Position numbers and translations under genes: made by a program
In this document: positions 25,884 through 34,153 of the stretch, one piece after another
Layout of the letters: each line of letters begins with the position of its first letter
How positions within the stretch are numbered: position 1 is the stretch's first letter
The notes under the pieces: generated by a model
Seen by the model: the letters and a program-made list of their open reading frames with translations, nothing else
What the model was told of the DNA's origin: nothing
The model's database searches: none
Assembly: GCF_016756615.1 (NCBI RefSeq)
Contig: NZ_AP023262.1
Location: 8,309,501 to 8,373,500 of the forward strand
From: Mesorhizobium sp. L-8-3
GTDB taxonomy: Bacteria > Pseudomonadota > Alphaproteobacteria > Rhizobiales > Rhizobiaceae
Direction: 5' to 3'
Length of the DNA stretch: 64,000 bases

Positions 25884-26106
25884 AAAGGATCAGTTCTCGT
25901 GCGGCGATGCAGCCGCCAGCGCCATGCAGATGACCTTTGTCGAACCGGAATGCGCCGCCATCTTGACCTCTTCGCCGCGACTGCGGCGGCCGCCGTAGGT
26001 CCTCAAGCAGTTTTCGGCATGGACCGGCGATGCCGATGCAAACCGCCTCTTGAACATCCCGGGACTTCGCGTTTCATTTCATGGCCACCATCCGGAGGAG
26101 CGAACC

Positions 26107-26229
26107 ATGGCAAAAGGTCAGATGAAGGCGCCCAAGGAAGCACGCAAGCCCAAGAAGGACGCAAAGAAGCCCGCGGCCCCCGCCATCAAGGCGGCGCCCG
26201 TGAAGGCGATGAGGATCAAGGAAAAGTAG
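26107..26229 (+). CDS. Small lysine-rich protein, 40 residues
   Basis: A short open frame with an ideal ribosome-binding site: GGAGGAG six bases before the ATG. The product starts MAKGQMKAPKEARKPKKDAK and has 13 lysines among 40 residues, with proline and alanine. Similar tiny basic proteins beginning MAKGQ are, as far as I recall, annotated as hypothetical in several proteobacteria, which would support a real gene. The strong basic charge suggests binding to nucleic acid or ribosomes. It lies alone, 223 bases after rmuC and about 210 bases before the SMR transporter gene. Confidence 0.65.
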   Translation: MAKGQMKAPKEARKPKKDAKKPAAPAIKAAPVKAMRIKEK

Positions 26230-26340
26230 CAGCGCCCTTCGAGATCGTCCGAGCCGCGGCTCGTCCGGCCGTCCGCGGCCGGACATATGCGTTGTGTAAC
26301 TTCTCGACGATCGCGCAGGATTTCGGGCCGATGCGGAAGA

Positions 26341-26368
26341 TTGACTTTCCCGACTGACAGTCTAAGTA
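26341..26368 (+). promoter_or_regulatory. Probable promoter of the guanidine exporter gene
   Basis: TTGACT at 26341-26346 fits a -35 hexamer, with TAAGTA 16 bases downstream as a weak -10. Transcription would begin around 26375, at the first base of the first riboswitch hairpin. The fit of start site and riboswitch supports the assignment, though the -10 is poor. Confidence 0.45.
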
Positions 26369-26375
26369 AGACCTC

Positions 26376-26424
26376 GCAAGGACGACCTTGCATTCCCCCA
26401 AATAACCGGCAGGGACGACCCGCC
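26376..26424 (+). promoter_or_regulatory. Guanidine-II (mini-ykkC) riboswitch
   Basis: Two hairpins, each with the loop ACGA, stand 16 bases apart. The first is GCAAGG-ACGA-CCTTGC (26376-26391), with six perfect pairs. The second is GGC-A-GGG-ACGA-CCC-GCC (26408-26424), with a single bulged A. Paired stem-loops with ACGR tetraloops are the defining structure of the guanidine-II class, which binds guanidinium and switches on translation of guanidine exporters. The second hairpin ends six bases before the GGAG ribosome-binding site of the downstream SMR gene, which is what a translation-controlling switch needs. Gene context and structure agree. Confidence 0.9.
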
Positions 26425-26440
26425 ACCAACGGAGCGTTCC

Positions 26441-26755
26441 ATGGCGTGGACCTACCTTTTCTTTGCGGGACTTTTCGAGATCGGCTGGGCGATCGGCCTC
26501 AAATACACCGATGGTTTCACGAGGCCGATGCCGACGGTTCTGACCGTGGTTTCCATGATCATCAGCCTCGGCTTGCTCGGCCTGGCCCTGAAGACCCTGC
26601 CGGTCGGAACCGCCTATGCCATCTGGACCGGCATCGGCACGGTCGGCACGGCCCTGCTCGGCATCTTCCTGCTCGGCGAGCCCGCGACGGCGGTAAGGCT
26701 GGCCTGCATCGCGCTGATCGTTGCGGGGATCGTCGGCCTGAAACTCGTCGCGTAG
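26441..26755 (+). CDS. gdx: SMR-family guanidinium exporter (Gdx/SugE)
   Basis: A 104-residue protein with four membrane segments. The essential glutamate is residue 13 in AGLFEIGWAIGLKYTDGFTR; the W-A-I-G-L-K stretch is typical of the Gdx subgroup rather than EmrE. SMR dimers of this type exchange guanidinium for protons. GGAG lies six bases before the start. The guanidine-II riboswitch immediately upstream strongly supports guanidinium as substrate. Older annotations call this gene sugE or a quaternary ammonium resistance protein. Confidence 0.93.
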   Translation: MAWTYLFFAGLFEIGWAIGLKYTDGFTRPMPTVLTVVSMIISLGLLGLALKTLPVGTAYAIWTGIGTVGTALLGIFLLGEPATAVRLACIALIVAGIVGLKLVA

Positions 26756-26848
26756 CGGCAGCATCCCGCTGATTGCGGCCGCATGGGCCATGATCGTGCC
26801 TCACGGCACGGTCCAATCAGTCGCTGTCCCGAAGCCGGCACGCAGAAC

Positions 26849-26880
26849 GGCAGGGGCGCGGCTCGAGCCACGCCCCTGCC
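26849..26880. terminator. Strong hairpin between convergent genes
   Basis: A perfect ten-base stem GGCAGGGGCG / CGCCCCTGCC encloses a 12-base loop. It stands between the convergent gdx and DUF6481 genes, about 20 bases from the latter's stop. There is no clear T-run on either side, so termination may be rho-assisted or the hairpin may protect 3' ends. Confidence 0.55.
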
Positions 26881-26900
26881 GGCCATCATGGACCGGAATG

Positions 26901-27326
26901 TCAGACGAAGGGCTTCGGCGGCTGTCGGCCGACCCGCGCCTTGCGCGCGGCATAGCGCGCGTCGCGCTTGGCCTTCCGCTCGGCCTCGTCGGCGAGAACG
27001 CGCGCGATACGCTCGTTCTCTTCGGCCTCGCGCAGCCTCGCTTCGTCGCGCGCAGCCTCCTCGGCGATGCGGCGCGCCTCGGCCTCTATGGCCTCGCGCT
27101 CCGCACGCTCCTTGGCCTCGCGCGCCAGCCTTTCCTGCTTCAGCCGTTCCTTCTCGGCTTCGCGGATGGCTCGAGCTTCCAGAATCGCCTTGCGTTCCGC
27201 CTGCCTTGCCAGCACCTGCGGATCGTCCGCCGCCGGCCTGGCCTTGAATTTATCGAGAAGCGCCTTCTTGGCGTCGTTTGCCGCGTTGCGGCGCTCGTGA
27301 AAGTCCTTTTCCCTGTACACTGCCAA
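26901..27326 (-). CDS. DUF6481 family protein (charged, coiled-coil)
   Basis: A 141-residue, highly charged protein rich in alanine, glutamate, arginine and lysine. After an N-terminal FHERRNAANDAKKALLDKFKARP motif, nearly the whole length to about residue 125 is a predicted continuous helix or coiled coil. The opening matches the DUF6481 family found in rhizobia. The start appears to be a TTG at 27326 with AGGG seven bases upstream; no ATG is available near the family N-terminus. The function is unknown. The upstream gap to the divergent monooxygenase gene is 231 bases and shows no other feature. Confidence 0.7.
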   Translation of the reverse strand: MAVYREKDFHERRNAANDAKKALLDKFKARPAADDPQVLARQAERKAILEARAIREAEKERLKQERLAREAKERAEREAIEAEARRIAEEAARDEARLREAEENERIARVLADEAERKAKRDARYAARKARVGRQPPKPFV

Positions 27327-27557
27327 TTTTATGCCCTGTGGTCGTTCTGCGCCGTTTACATACTTACGGAGCCACGGAGTTCAAGCGCCAAAACGGCAAA
27401 TCTGTCATGAAAAATGCGGCTGTGGCGCGACGGAAACGCGCAGCCCCGGGCCGGATCGGCAAGCAAACCGATATGCACTGTTCACTCGACAGCCTCTGGA
27501 AGCGCTCCGGCGGTGCGGCTAACTGTACCGCACACGACAGAAATTCGGGACGGCATC

Positions 27558-28598
27558 ATGCAACTCGGTCTCTACACATTCGCGGATGTCAGCCCGGTTC
27601 CGGGACAGGGCGTGAGTCCGCATCAGCGGCTGCGCAACCTCGTGGAGGAGATCAGGCTTGCCGACGAGGTCGGCCTCGACGTCTTCGGTCTCGGCGAGCA
27701 TCACCGTCCCGACTATGTCGCCTCGGCGCCGGCGGTGGCCCTGGCGGCGGCGGCCGAGCACACCAGGAACATCAGGCTCACCAGCGCGGTCTCGGTCCTT
27801 TCCTCCGACGATCCGGTCCGCGTGTTCCAGCAGTTCGCGACCCTCGACCTGTTGTCCGGCGGCCGCGCCGAGATCATGGCCGGACGCGGCTCCTTCATCG
27901 AGTCCTTCCCGCTCTTCGGCTATGATCTCAACGACTACGACACGCTGTTCGCAGAGAAGCTCGACCTGCTGCTGAAAATCCGCGACGCGGAGAAAGTGAC
28001 CTGGTCGGGCACGCTGCGCGCGCCGATCAACGGGCGAGGCGTCTATCCGCGTCCTTGTCAGGAGAAGCTGCCGATCTGGGTCGCCGTGGGCGGCACGCCG
28101 CAATCGGTGGTGCGCGCCGCGCAGCTCTCCCTGCCGCTGGCGCTCGCCATCATCGGCGGCGAGCCCGTCCGCTTCGCGCCCTTCTTCGAGCTCTATCGGG
28201 AAGCCGCGCGCCGCGCCGGCAACGATCCCGCGAAGCTCGCCACCAGCATCAATGTCCATGGCTTCATCGCCGAGACGACCGAACAGGCGGCCGACGGCTT
28301 CTATGGGCCGCAGGCCGAGGTGATGAACCGGATCGGACGCGAGAGGGGCTGGGGACCGACGAGCCGGGAGCATTTCGACCAGTCCCGGGGGCCTCGCGGG
28401 GCCCTGTTCGTGGGCGATCCGGAGACGGTTGCGGAAAAGATCGTCGCCCATCACGAGATCTTCAAGAACGACCGGTTCCTGCTGCAAATGGCGATCGGCA
28501 CCATGCCGCACGACAAGATCATGAAGGGCATCGAGCTCTACGGCACGAAGGTCGCTCCGCTGGTGCGCAAGGCGGCGACCAGGAAGCAAACCGCCTGA
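27558..28598 (+). CDS. LLM-class flavin-dependent oxidoreductase
   Basis: A 346-residue bacterial luciferase-like protein starting MQLGLYTFADVSPVPGQGVSP; an upstream open extension of 48 codons is not family-like. The fold markers are EVGLDVFGLGEHHRPDYVASAPAV, RLTSAVSVLSSDDPVRVFQQFATLDLLS and a C-terminal GDPETVAEKIVAHHE segment. Such proteins use reduced flavin supplied by another enzyme to oxidise varied substrates, so the exact reaction cannot be told. A second LLM protein is encoded 207 bases downstream on the same strand. Confidence 0.9.
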   Translation: MQLGLYTFADVSPVPGQGVSPHQRLRNLVEEIRLADEVGLDVFGLGEHHRPDYVASAPAVALAAAAEHTRNIRLTSAVSVLSSDDPVRVFQQFATLDLLSGGRAEIMAGRGSFIESFPLFGYDLNDYDTLFAEKLDLLLKIRDAEKVTWSGTLRAPINGRGVYPRPCQEKLPIWVAVGGTPQSVVRAAQLSLPLALAIIGGEPVRFAPFFELYREAARRAGNDPAKLATSINVHGFIAETTEQAADGFYGPQAEVMNRIGRERGWGPTSREHFDQSRGPRGALFVGDPETVAEKIVAHHEIFKNDRFLLQMAIGTMPHDKIMKGIELYGTKVAPLVRKAATRKQTA

Positions 28599-28805
28599 GA
28601 GCGGACATCCGGCCAACAAGCCGTTTTCACCACCGCGGCCGATCTGCCGCGCACGACGAGGAGCGGCCAGCCAAGCGGCACCGCTTCATAGGTCCAGCGT
28701 TTGCGGCCGGATGATCCGCCTCCTATATGGCTCCGAGGAACAGGATGCCGGCACCGGCTTGCCCGAGAGGCGGCGTCCACGACAACAAATCCTGGAGCCC
28801 AAGGC

Positions 28806-29807
28806 ATGGCCGAACTGTCAGTGCTCGATCTTGCGCCCGTCGCCGAAGGCAGCGACGTTTCGCGGTCGCTGGGGAACACGCTGGATCTCGCCCGCCATGT
28901 GGAGCGGCTGGGCTACAAGCGCTACTGGCTTGCCGAACACCACAACATGCCCGGGATCGCCAGCGCCGCGACCGCCGTGGTGATCGGACACGTCGCGGCC
29001 GGCACCTCCTCCATCCGCGTCGGAGCGGGCGGCATCATGCTGCCCAACCACGCCCCGCTCGTCATCGCCGAGCAATTCGGCACGCTGGCCGCGCTCCATC
29101 CCGGCCGCATCGATCTCGGCCTGGGACGGGCGCCGGGCACGGACATGGCGACCGCCCGCGCGCTCAGGCGCAATCTGGATGCCGGCGTCGACAGCTTTCC
29201 GCAGGACGTGACCGAACTGATGGCCTGGTTCGCGCCTGCCGGCCCCGACCAGCGCATCCGCGCCGTGCCCGGCGAAGGTCAGGACGTGCCGATCTGGATC
29301 CTCGGCTCCAGCACCTACGGCGCGCAGCTCGCCGCGATCCTCGGGCTGCCCTACGCCTTCGCCTCGCATTTCGCGCCGGCCGAGCTTCACAACGCACTGG
29401 ACATCTATCGCTCACGGTTCCAGCCGTCCGAGCAATTGTCCAAGCCCTATGTCATGCTCGGGCTCAACGTCTTCGCCGCCGACACCGACACCGAGGCGCG
29501 GCTGCTGTTCTCCTCGCTTCAGCAGGCCTTCGTCAATCTGCGCACCGGCCGGCCCGGCAAGCTGCCGCCCCCGGTCGAGGACTATGAGAGCGGGCTCGAT
29601 CCGATGGCACGCGCCATGCTCGGCCAGGCGCTCTCATGCGCGGTGGTCGGTGCGCCCGGGACGGTCGCGCGCGGAATTCAGGATTTCGTGCAACGCACCG
29701 GCGCCGACGAGTTGATGGTCACCGCGCAGATCTTCGACCATGAGGCGCGCAAGCGCTCCTTCGAGATCCTCATGCAGGTCCACAAGGACCTGTCAAACGC
29801 AGCTTGA
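28806..29807 (+). CDS. LLM-class flavin-dependent oxidoreductase (YhbW-like)
   Basis: A 333-residue luciferase-like protein. The start MAELSVLDLAPVAEGSDVSRS has GGAG eight bases upstream. Motifs typical of the MsnO8/YhbW group are YWLAEHHNMPGIASAATAV, GAGGIMLPNHAPLVIAEQFGTLA and DLGLGRAPGTD. It is not closely similar to the preceding LLM protein, so the two are neighbours rather than a recent duplication. They may act in one pathway, but no flavin reductase gene lies next to them. Confidence 0.9.
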   Translation: MAELSVLDLAPVAEGSDVSRSLGNTLDLARHVERLGYKRYWLAEHHNMPGIASAATAVVIGHVAAGTSSIRVGAGGIMLPNHAPLVIAEQFGTLAALHPGRIDLGLGRAPGTDMATARALRRNLDAGVDSFPQDVTELMAWFAPAGPDQRIRAVPGEGQDVPIWILGSSTYGAQLAAILGLPYAFASHFAPAELHNALDIYRSRFQPSEQLSKPYVMLGLNVFAADTDTEARLLFSSLQQAFVNLRTGRPGKLPPPVEDYESGLDPMARAMLGQALSCAVVGAPGTVARGIQDFVQRTGADELMVTAQIFDHEARKRSFEILMQVHKDLSNAA

Positions 29808-29810
29808 TGC

Positions 29811-29834
29811 GCGTGGATGCCGACGCATTCACGC
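29811..29834. terminator. GTGGATGC-type hairpin between convergent genes
   Basis: GCGTGGATGC (29811-29820) pairs with GCATTCACGC (29825-29834) around a CGAC loop, with one G-U pair. It follows the LLM stop codon by three bases and precedes the convergent transglycosylase stop. The same kind of hairpin is found at 23841 and 43399, always between convergent genes. Confidence 0.55.
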
Positions 29835-29862
29835 GACCTCGGTCGCCGGCGCGCCGAAATGA

Positions 29863-31176
29863 TCATCGCAGCGCGCCGACGATCTCCTTGTCGGGAAAAC
29901 AGGTGGGCGCACGGCCGTTGCTGGCCTGCCAGTCGCCGATCGAGCGGCGGGTCTTGAAGCCGGGCAGACCGTCGGCGCCGCCGACGTCATAGCCCTTGGC
30001 CTCCAACGCCTGCTGCAGCCCGGCTATGTCGGAGCGATAGAGGCCGCCGACCTTGCCCCAGCGCCCCGCGAAACTCTTGTCGCCGTGTGCGATGCGGTCG
30101 GCGCCGTGACCGATGAAGAGCGCATAGAGATCGCTCTCATTGTATTCCTTGAGCACGTAGAAGTTGGGCGTGACGATGAAGGCCGGGCCGTTTCGCCCTG
30201 CCGGCATCAAAAGATAGCCTTCCGCGCGCGCCTCGTTTGACGGGAACTGCTTGCCGTTCACGCGGGTGATGCCCACGGCCGCCCATTGCGAGATTTTCTT
30301 GCCTTTGTCGGGCCCTTCGAGCGCGCAGGAGACATTATCGGGAACGGTGACCTCGAAGCCCCAGTCTCGTCCTTTCACCCAGCCGTAGTGCACGAGGTAA
30401 TTGGCGATCGAAGCCAGCGTGTCCGGCACCGAGTTCCAGATGTCGCGTACGCCGTCGCGATCGAAATCGACGGCATGCTCGAGGAATGACGTCGGCAGGA
30501 ACTGCGGCTGGCCGAGCGCGCCCGCCCAGGAGGACTTCATCATGTCCTTGCTCGCCAGTCCGCGTTCGACGATCTCGAGCGCCGCCAGCACCTCCTTGCG
30601 GAACATGTCCTTGCGGGTCGCCAGGAACGCCTTGGTGCCGAGGACCTGGAAGGCGTCGTAGGGAATCCTGGCCGTGCCGAACCCGGATTCGCGCCCCCAG
30701 ATCGCCAGCACCACGCCGCGCGGGACGCCGTAGCGCTTCTCGACCGCGGCAAGGGTCTGCGCATATTTGCCCGCCCGCGCGCGGCCGCCCGACGTCACGG
30801 CACCCACGGTCTTCTCGGCGAAATAGTTGCCGGGCGAGCCGAATTCGGCCTGGTGCTGCTTCTTCGGCGTCTTCGGCTTCTCGCCCGGCATCACCAGATC
30901 GGGCAGATCGAGATTGGGCCTCACGCCGGCGAAGGCGGCGTCGAAAGTGGTCTTGGAGATGCCGCGCGACTTCGCCTCCGGCCAGAGGTCATTTGCCAGC
31001 CAGGCCCGGAACAGGGCGTTCACGTCGGCCGCCGATGCGGGGAGCGGGCAAAGGATGGCGACGCTCAACGACACGACGATCAGGCGCAGGCGGGCAAGCC
31101 AGGCCGAATGCCGACGCAGGAAGACCGGCCAATTCGACATGCCGGCAGGAAGAGGTTTCTTTGCAATAACCATCAT
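29863..31176 (-). CDS. Lytic murein transglycosylase, MltB family
   Basis: A 437-residue exported enzyme that cleaves peptidoglycan glycan strands to 1,6-anhydromuropeptides. A signal peptide ends near CPLPASAADVNA. The catalytic glutamate lies in AIWGRESGFGTARIPYDAFQVLGTKAF. SSWAGALGQPQFLPTSFLEHAVDFDRDG is the family substrate-groove sequence. A C-terminal peptidoglycan-binding domain (GLYRSDIAGLQQALEAKGYDVGG) follows. The lipobox cysteine of E. coli MltB is absent, so the protein is probably soluble. It lies downstream of recR on the same strand, 22 bases from its stop. Confidence 0.92.
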   Translation of the reverse strand: MMVIAKKPLPAGMSNWPVFLRRHSAWLARLRLIVVSLSVAILCPLPASAADVNALFRAWLANDLWPEAKSRGISKTTFDAAFAGVRPNLDLPDLVMPGEKPKTPKKQHQAEFGSPGNYFAEKTVGAVTSGGRARAGKYAQTLAAVEKRYGVPRGVVLAIWGRESGFGTARIPYDAFQVLGTKAFLATRKDMFRKEVLAALEIVERGLASKDMMKSSWAGALGQPQFLPTSFLEHAVDFDRDGVRDIWNSVPDTLASIANYLVHYGWVKGRDWGFEVTVPDNVSCALEGPDKGKKISQWAAVGITRVNGKQFPSNEARAEGYLLMPAGRNGPAFIVTPNFYVLKEYNESDLYALFIGHGADRIAHGDKSFAGRWGKVGGLYRSDIAGLQQALEAKGYDVGGADGLPGFKTRRSIGDWQASNGRAPTCFPDKEIVGALR

Positions 31177-31198
31177 CCCCCCGTGCCTGTCGAATGCG

Positions 31199-31804
31199 TC
31201 AAAATGCGGTCCGCGATTTGAGTGCCGCGGCAAGCGTGCCCTCGTCGAGATAATCGAGCTCGCCGCCCACCGGCACGCCATGCGCCAAGCGCGTCACCTT
31301 GATGTCGAAGGCGGAAAGCTGGTCGGTGAGATAGTGCGCCGTCGTCTGCCCTTCGACCGTGGCGTTGACGGCCAGGATCACCTCGCGCACCTCGCCCTCG
31401 GCGAGACGCGCCACGAGCCCCTTGATGTTCAGGTCGTCGGGCCCGACGCCGTCCAGGGGCGACAAGGTTCCGCCAAGGACGTGATATCGCACATTCATCG
31501 CCCCTGCCCGCTCCAGCGCCCAGAGGTCGGCGACATCCTCCACCACGATGATGGTGGCGGGATCGCGGCGCGGATCGGAACATAAGGTGCAGGGATCGAT
31601 CGTGTCGACATTGCCGCAACGGGAGCAGATCCGCACCTTCTCCACCGCCTCACCCATGGCTGCGGCGAGCGGAGCGAGGAGTTGCTCCTTCTTCTTGATG
31701 AGGTGAAGGGCGGCGCGACGCGCCGATCTTGGTCCCAGGCCCGGCACCTTGGCGAGGAGCTGGATCAGGCGTTCGATCTCGGGGCCGGCGATTCGTTTCG
31801 ACAT
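31199..31804 (-). CDS. recR: Recombination protein RecR
   Basis: A 201-residue DNA-binding protein that works with RecF and RecO to load RecA at gaps. It has the helix-hairpin-helix LLAKVPGLGPRSARRAALHL, the zinc finger CSRCGNVDTIDPCTLC, and a Toprim domain starting IIVVEDVADLWALERAG. In most bacteria it follows dnaX and ybaB in one operon. Here ybaB ends at 39219, about 7.4 kb upstream, because other material lies between. recR must therefore be expressed from another promoter, presumably in the gap at 31805-31929. Confidence 0.96.
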   Translation of the reverse strand: MSKRIAGPEIERLIQLLAKVPGLGPRSARRAALHLIKKKEQLLAPLAAAMGEAVEKVRICSRCGNVDTIDPCTLCSDPRRDPATIIVVEDVADLWALERAGAMNVRYHVLGGTLSPLDGVGPDDLNIKGLVARLAEGEVREVILAVNATVEGQTTAHYLTDQLSAFDIKVTRLAHGVPVGGELDYLDEGTLAAALKSRTAF

Positions 31805-31929
31805 GCGGCTGATTTAGGGTTTTTCCCGCCGCTTTGGAACATGTGACCCGCCTGGCACGGGGGCATGCTGCCAAACGGGCGTCGCCGCGGCCGACGAAAC
31901 CAGTCGATTCCGGCGCCGGCGCGCAGGCC

Positions 31930-32661
31930 CTACGGCCGGTCCTGGCTTGCGATCAGCATGCCGATCGCGTCGGCTTCCGACGGGCTCACATTGAACGACA
32001 TGACAGGCTGATCGGCCTCGGGTTCGGCCCGGGCAACGGTCGTGACGGGCACCGGCCGGGCGTCCGTGGCCGGGATCGAGGCGGTCTTGATTGTCTCGAC
32101 CTCAGGCGCGGCCGAAGCGATCGCCGTCTCCGGCTCGGCCGGCGCGGGTGCCTTCCGGCGGCTGCGCTTCTCGTAGAAGGCATTGCCGCCTGCCACCAGC
32201 ACGTAGTGCATGTTCTTGTAGGGGAACTTCAGGCCGGCCGTGTGGAAGAACATGGCGTTCTTCACCTTCGGATGGCGCTCGCCCTTCAGAACGGCATCGG
32301 CCGCCTCCTGGACGTCAGGCAACGCCTTCGAGTTCATCGGGCGGCTCAGCACGCCGCGGGCGAATTGCCCCTTTTCCCCGACGACGTCGCAGACGGTGTC
32401 GCCGTGCTTTCCTGAATCGAGCCGGTTCATGACCACGCTTCCAACCGCAACCAGGCCTTCACGGCTGGAACGCCTGGACTCGAAGAACATGGCCCGCGCG
32501 AGACATTCGCGGTCCTTGGCGGTGTAGCCATAGGCGCGCGTGCTCGCGGTCTTCGGCTTCACGCCTTCGGCGAGTTGGGAAGTCTGGCTGCAACCGGCCA
32601 GCAGGAAAGGAGCGGTGACGGCGCTGAAGATCGCAGCCGTCGTCCATCGGACGGCGAACAA
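31930..32661 (-). CDS. Cell wall hydrolase, SleB (Hydrolase_2) family lipoprotein
   Basis: A 243-residue protein with an N-terminal lipoprotein signal: VTAPFLLAGCSQTSQ has a lipobox LLAGC, so the mature protein starts at that cysteine. The SleB catalytic domain shows CLARAMFFESRRSSREGLVAVGSVVMNRL and PKVKNAMFFHTAGLKFPYKNMHYVLVAGGNAFY. The glutamate in FFESR is the likely catalytic residue. A proline- and alanine-rich tail of about 70 residues ends the protein. It lies on the recR side of the IS insertion, 125 bases upstream of recR on the same strand. Confidence 0.88.
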   Translation of the reverse strand: MFAVRWTTAAIFSAVTAPFLLAGCSQTSQLAEGVKPKTASTRAYGYTAKDRECLARAMFFESRRSSREGLVAVGSVVMNRLDSGKHGDTVCDVVGEKGQFARGVLSRPMNSKALPDVQEAADAVLKGERHPKVKNAMFFHTAGLKFPYKNMHYVLVAGGNAFYEKRSRRKAPAPAEPETAIASAAPEVETIKTASIPATDARPVPVTTVARAEPEADQPVMSFNVSPSEADAIGMLIASQDRP

Positions 32662-32740
32662 TTGTGTCCCCTCAGTCTAACCGCCGCCACGCCCCTGATG
32701 ACGGCCAGAATGAGTTTGTTTCCGGCAAAATGATGACCAA

Positions 32741-32770
32741 TTGGTGAATGGTGATTGGTGATTGGTGAAT
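32741..32770. repeat. Degenerate heptamer repeat at left IS boundary
   Basis: Four heptamers of the type TTGGTGA/ATGGTGA plus two bases run directly into the left end of the IS element. They match the unit of the 20-copy array at 39009-39148. This suggests the IS originally inserted into one heptamer array whose two halves now lie 6.2 kb apart. Confidence 0.75.
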
Positions 32771-32830
32771 TGGAGTGCACCCCTTGATTGAGACACGCTA
32801 ATCAAGTGACAGGGCCTCTGAGGAGGTGCC

Positions 32831-33241
32831 ATGCCACAACAACCGAAGCGTGTCTTTTCCGTTGCCTTCAAGGAAGCAGCCCTGCGCCGGCTGGACGCGG
32901 GTGAGTCGCTCGCCGCCGTGGCGCGTGAGCTGCAGATCGTGCGCAAGCTGCTGTATGACTGGCGGGCTGCCTATCGGGCGCACGGCGCTGCCGGGCTGGA
33001 GAACCGCAAGCCCGGGCGCAAGCCCGGCCGGCTCAGGGTTCGCGATGCCATGGCGGTCAAGCCGCCGCCAGAACTGCCCGGCGATCTGGCGCAAGCCCAC
33101 GCCCGGATCGCCGAACTCGAGCGCAAGATCGGGCGCCAGCAGATGGAGCTCGATTTTTTTCGCAGAGCCTTGCATCTGGTGAGCGGAACGGCGGCGCAGG
33201 CCGCCACCGCCCCCACATCTACGCGGCCATCGAGGAAATGA
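32831..33241 (+). CDS. IS3-family transposase, OrfA (helix-turn-helix)
   Basis: A 136-residue transposase component. An N-terminal helix-turn-helix (FKEAALRRLDAGESLAAVARELQIVRKLLYDW) recognises the IS ends. The C-terminal leucine-zipper-like helix covers about residues 80-110 (LAQAHARIAELERKIGRQQMELDFFRRAL). It is complete and undamaged. Its stop overlaps the orfB start as ATGA, so OrfB can be made by translational coupling; no obvious slippery heptamer for a -1 shift is seen at the junction. Confidence 0.92.
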   Translation: MPQQPKRVFSVAFKEAALRRLDAGESLAAVARELQIVRKLLYDWRAAYRAHGAAGLENRKPGRKPGRLRVRDAMAVKPPPELPGDLAQAHARIAELERKIGRQQMELDFFRRALHLVSGTAAQAATAPTSTRPSRK

Positions 33242-34092
33242 CCGCACAGATGCAAGGCAGCCTCGACGTCCGCCGGCTGTGTGCCCTCGCCGGTGTCTCA
33301 CGGGCAGGCTTCTACCGGTATCGGCAAGAGCAGGCACCGGCTCGCGCCGACGCGGAACTGCGCGACATGATCCAGAAACTCAGCCTCAAACACCGCCACT
33401 ACGGCTATCGGCGCATCGCAGCCCAATTGCACCGCGACGGCGTGCCGGTGAATGCCAAACGTGTGTTGCGGCTCATGCGCGAGGACAATCTCCTGTGCAT
33501 GCGCACCAGGCCCTACGTGCCGCGCACCACCGACAGCCGGCATGGCTACCGCATCCTGCCCAATCTGGTGCGCGGGCTCGTGCCCTCCGGCATCGATCAG
33601 ATCTGGGTCGCCGACATCACTTATGTCCGCCTGGTCGAGGCCTTCGTCTATCTCGCCGTCATCCTCGATGCCTTCTCGCGCAGGGTGATCGGCTGGGCTC
33701 TCGACGATCACCTCGAAGCCCGCCTGGCGCTGCATGCCCGCGACATGGCCATCGCCGCGCGCAAACCGCAGGCCGGGAGCCTCATCCATCACTCCGACCG
33801 GGGCGTCCAGTATGCCTGCAGCGATTATGCCAACCGCCTCGACAGCCAGGGCATCCGCATCAGCATGAGCGGCGTCGCCAACCCGTACGACAATGCCAAG
33901 GCCGAGAGCTTCATGAAGACGCTCAAGGCCGAGGAGGTCAACGGCAAAAGCTACACCACCCTCGACCACGCCCGCCGCGACATAGCCATCTTCCTGGAAA
34001 CCACATACAATCGCGAACGGCTACATTCCGCCCTCGGATATCAGCCACCAGTTGAATTCGAAGCCGGCTTGAACCAACCCCAAACCCGATAA
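33238..34092 (+). CDS. IS3-family transposase, OrfB (DDE catalytic subunit)
   Basis: A 284-residue catalytic transposase. It has the HTH_21 region (LKHRHYGYRRIAAQLHRDGV) and an rve integrase core with an intact DDE triad: aspartate in IWVADITYV, aspartate in IHHSDRGVQYA and glutamate in NAKAESFMKTLKAEE. The C-terminal YNRERLHSALGYQPP is typical of the family. With OrfA it should be able to mobilise the element. The last 40 codons are also present in the remnant at 38827-39008. Confidence 0.94.
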   Translation: MTAQMQGSLDVRRLCALAGVSRAGFYRYRQEQAPARADAELRDMIQKLSLKHRHYGYRRIAAQLHRDGVPVNAKRVLRLMREDNLLCMRTRPYVPRTTDSRHGYRILPNLVRGLVPSGIDQIWVADITYVRLVEAFVYLAVILDAFSRRVIGWALDDHLEARLALHARDMAIAARKPQAGSLIHHSDRGVQYACSDYANRLDSQGIRISMSGVANPYDNAKAESFMKTLKAEEVNGKSYTTLDHARRDIAIFLETTYNRERLHSALGYQPPVEFEAGLNQPQTR

Positions 34093-34153
34093 CCGATCAA
34101 CCAATGCACCCCTGTCACTTGATTTCCATGTCTCACTTGAGGGGTGCACTCCA

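Larger units (their letters stand above)
32771..34153 (+). mobile_element. Intact IS3-family insertion sequence, 1,383 bp
   Basis: The element is bounded by imperfect inverted repeats of about 43 bases. Both ends start TGGAGTGCACCCCT (left at 32771, right as the complement ending at 34153) and share AATCAAGTGACAGG further in. It encodes two overlapping transposase frames. The flanks of this copy (GAAT on the left, GCAC on the right) do not form a target duplication. The left flank GAAT does match the sequence right of the 182-base IS remnant at 38827-39008, so the outer flanks of the two copies look like one original insertion. Confidence 0.92.

Noticed and set aside
33298..33969. 223-codon open frame antisense to the transposase
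   Set aside because: It mirrors the orfB coding sequence, has no start signal and no family similarity.
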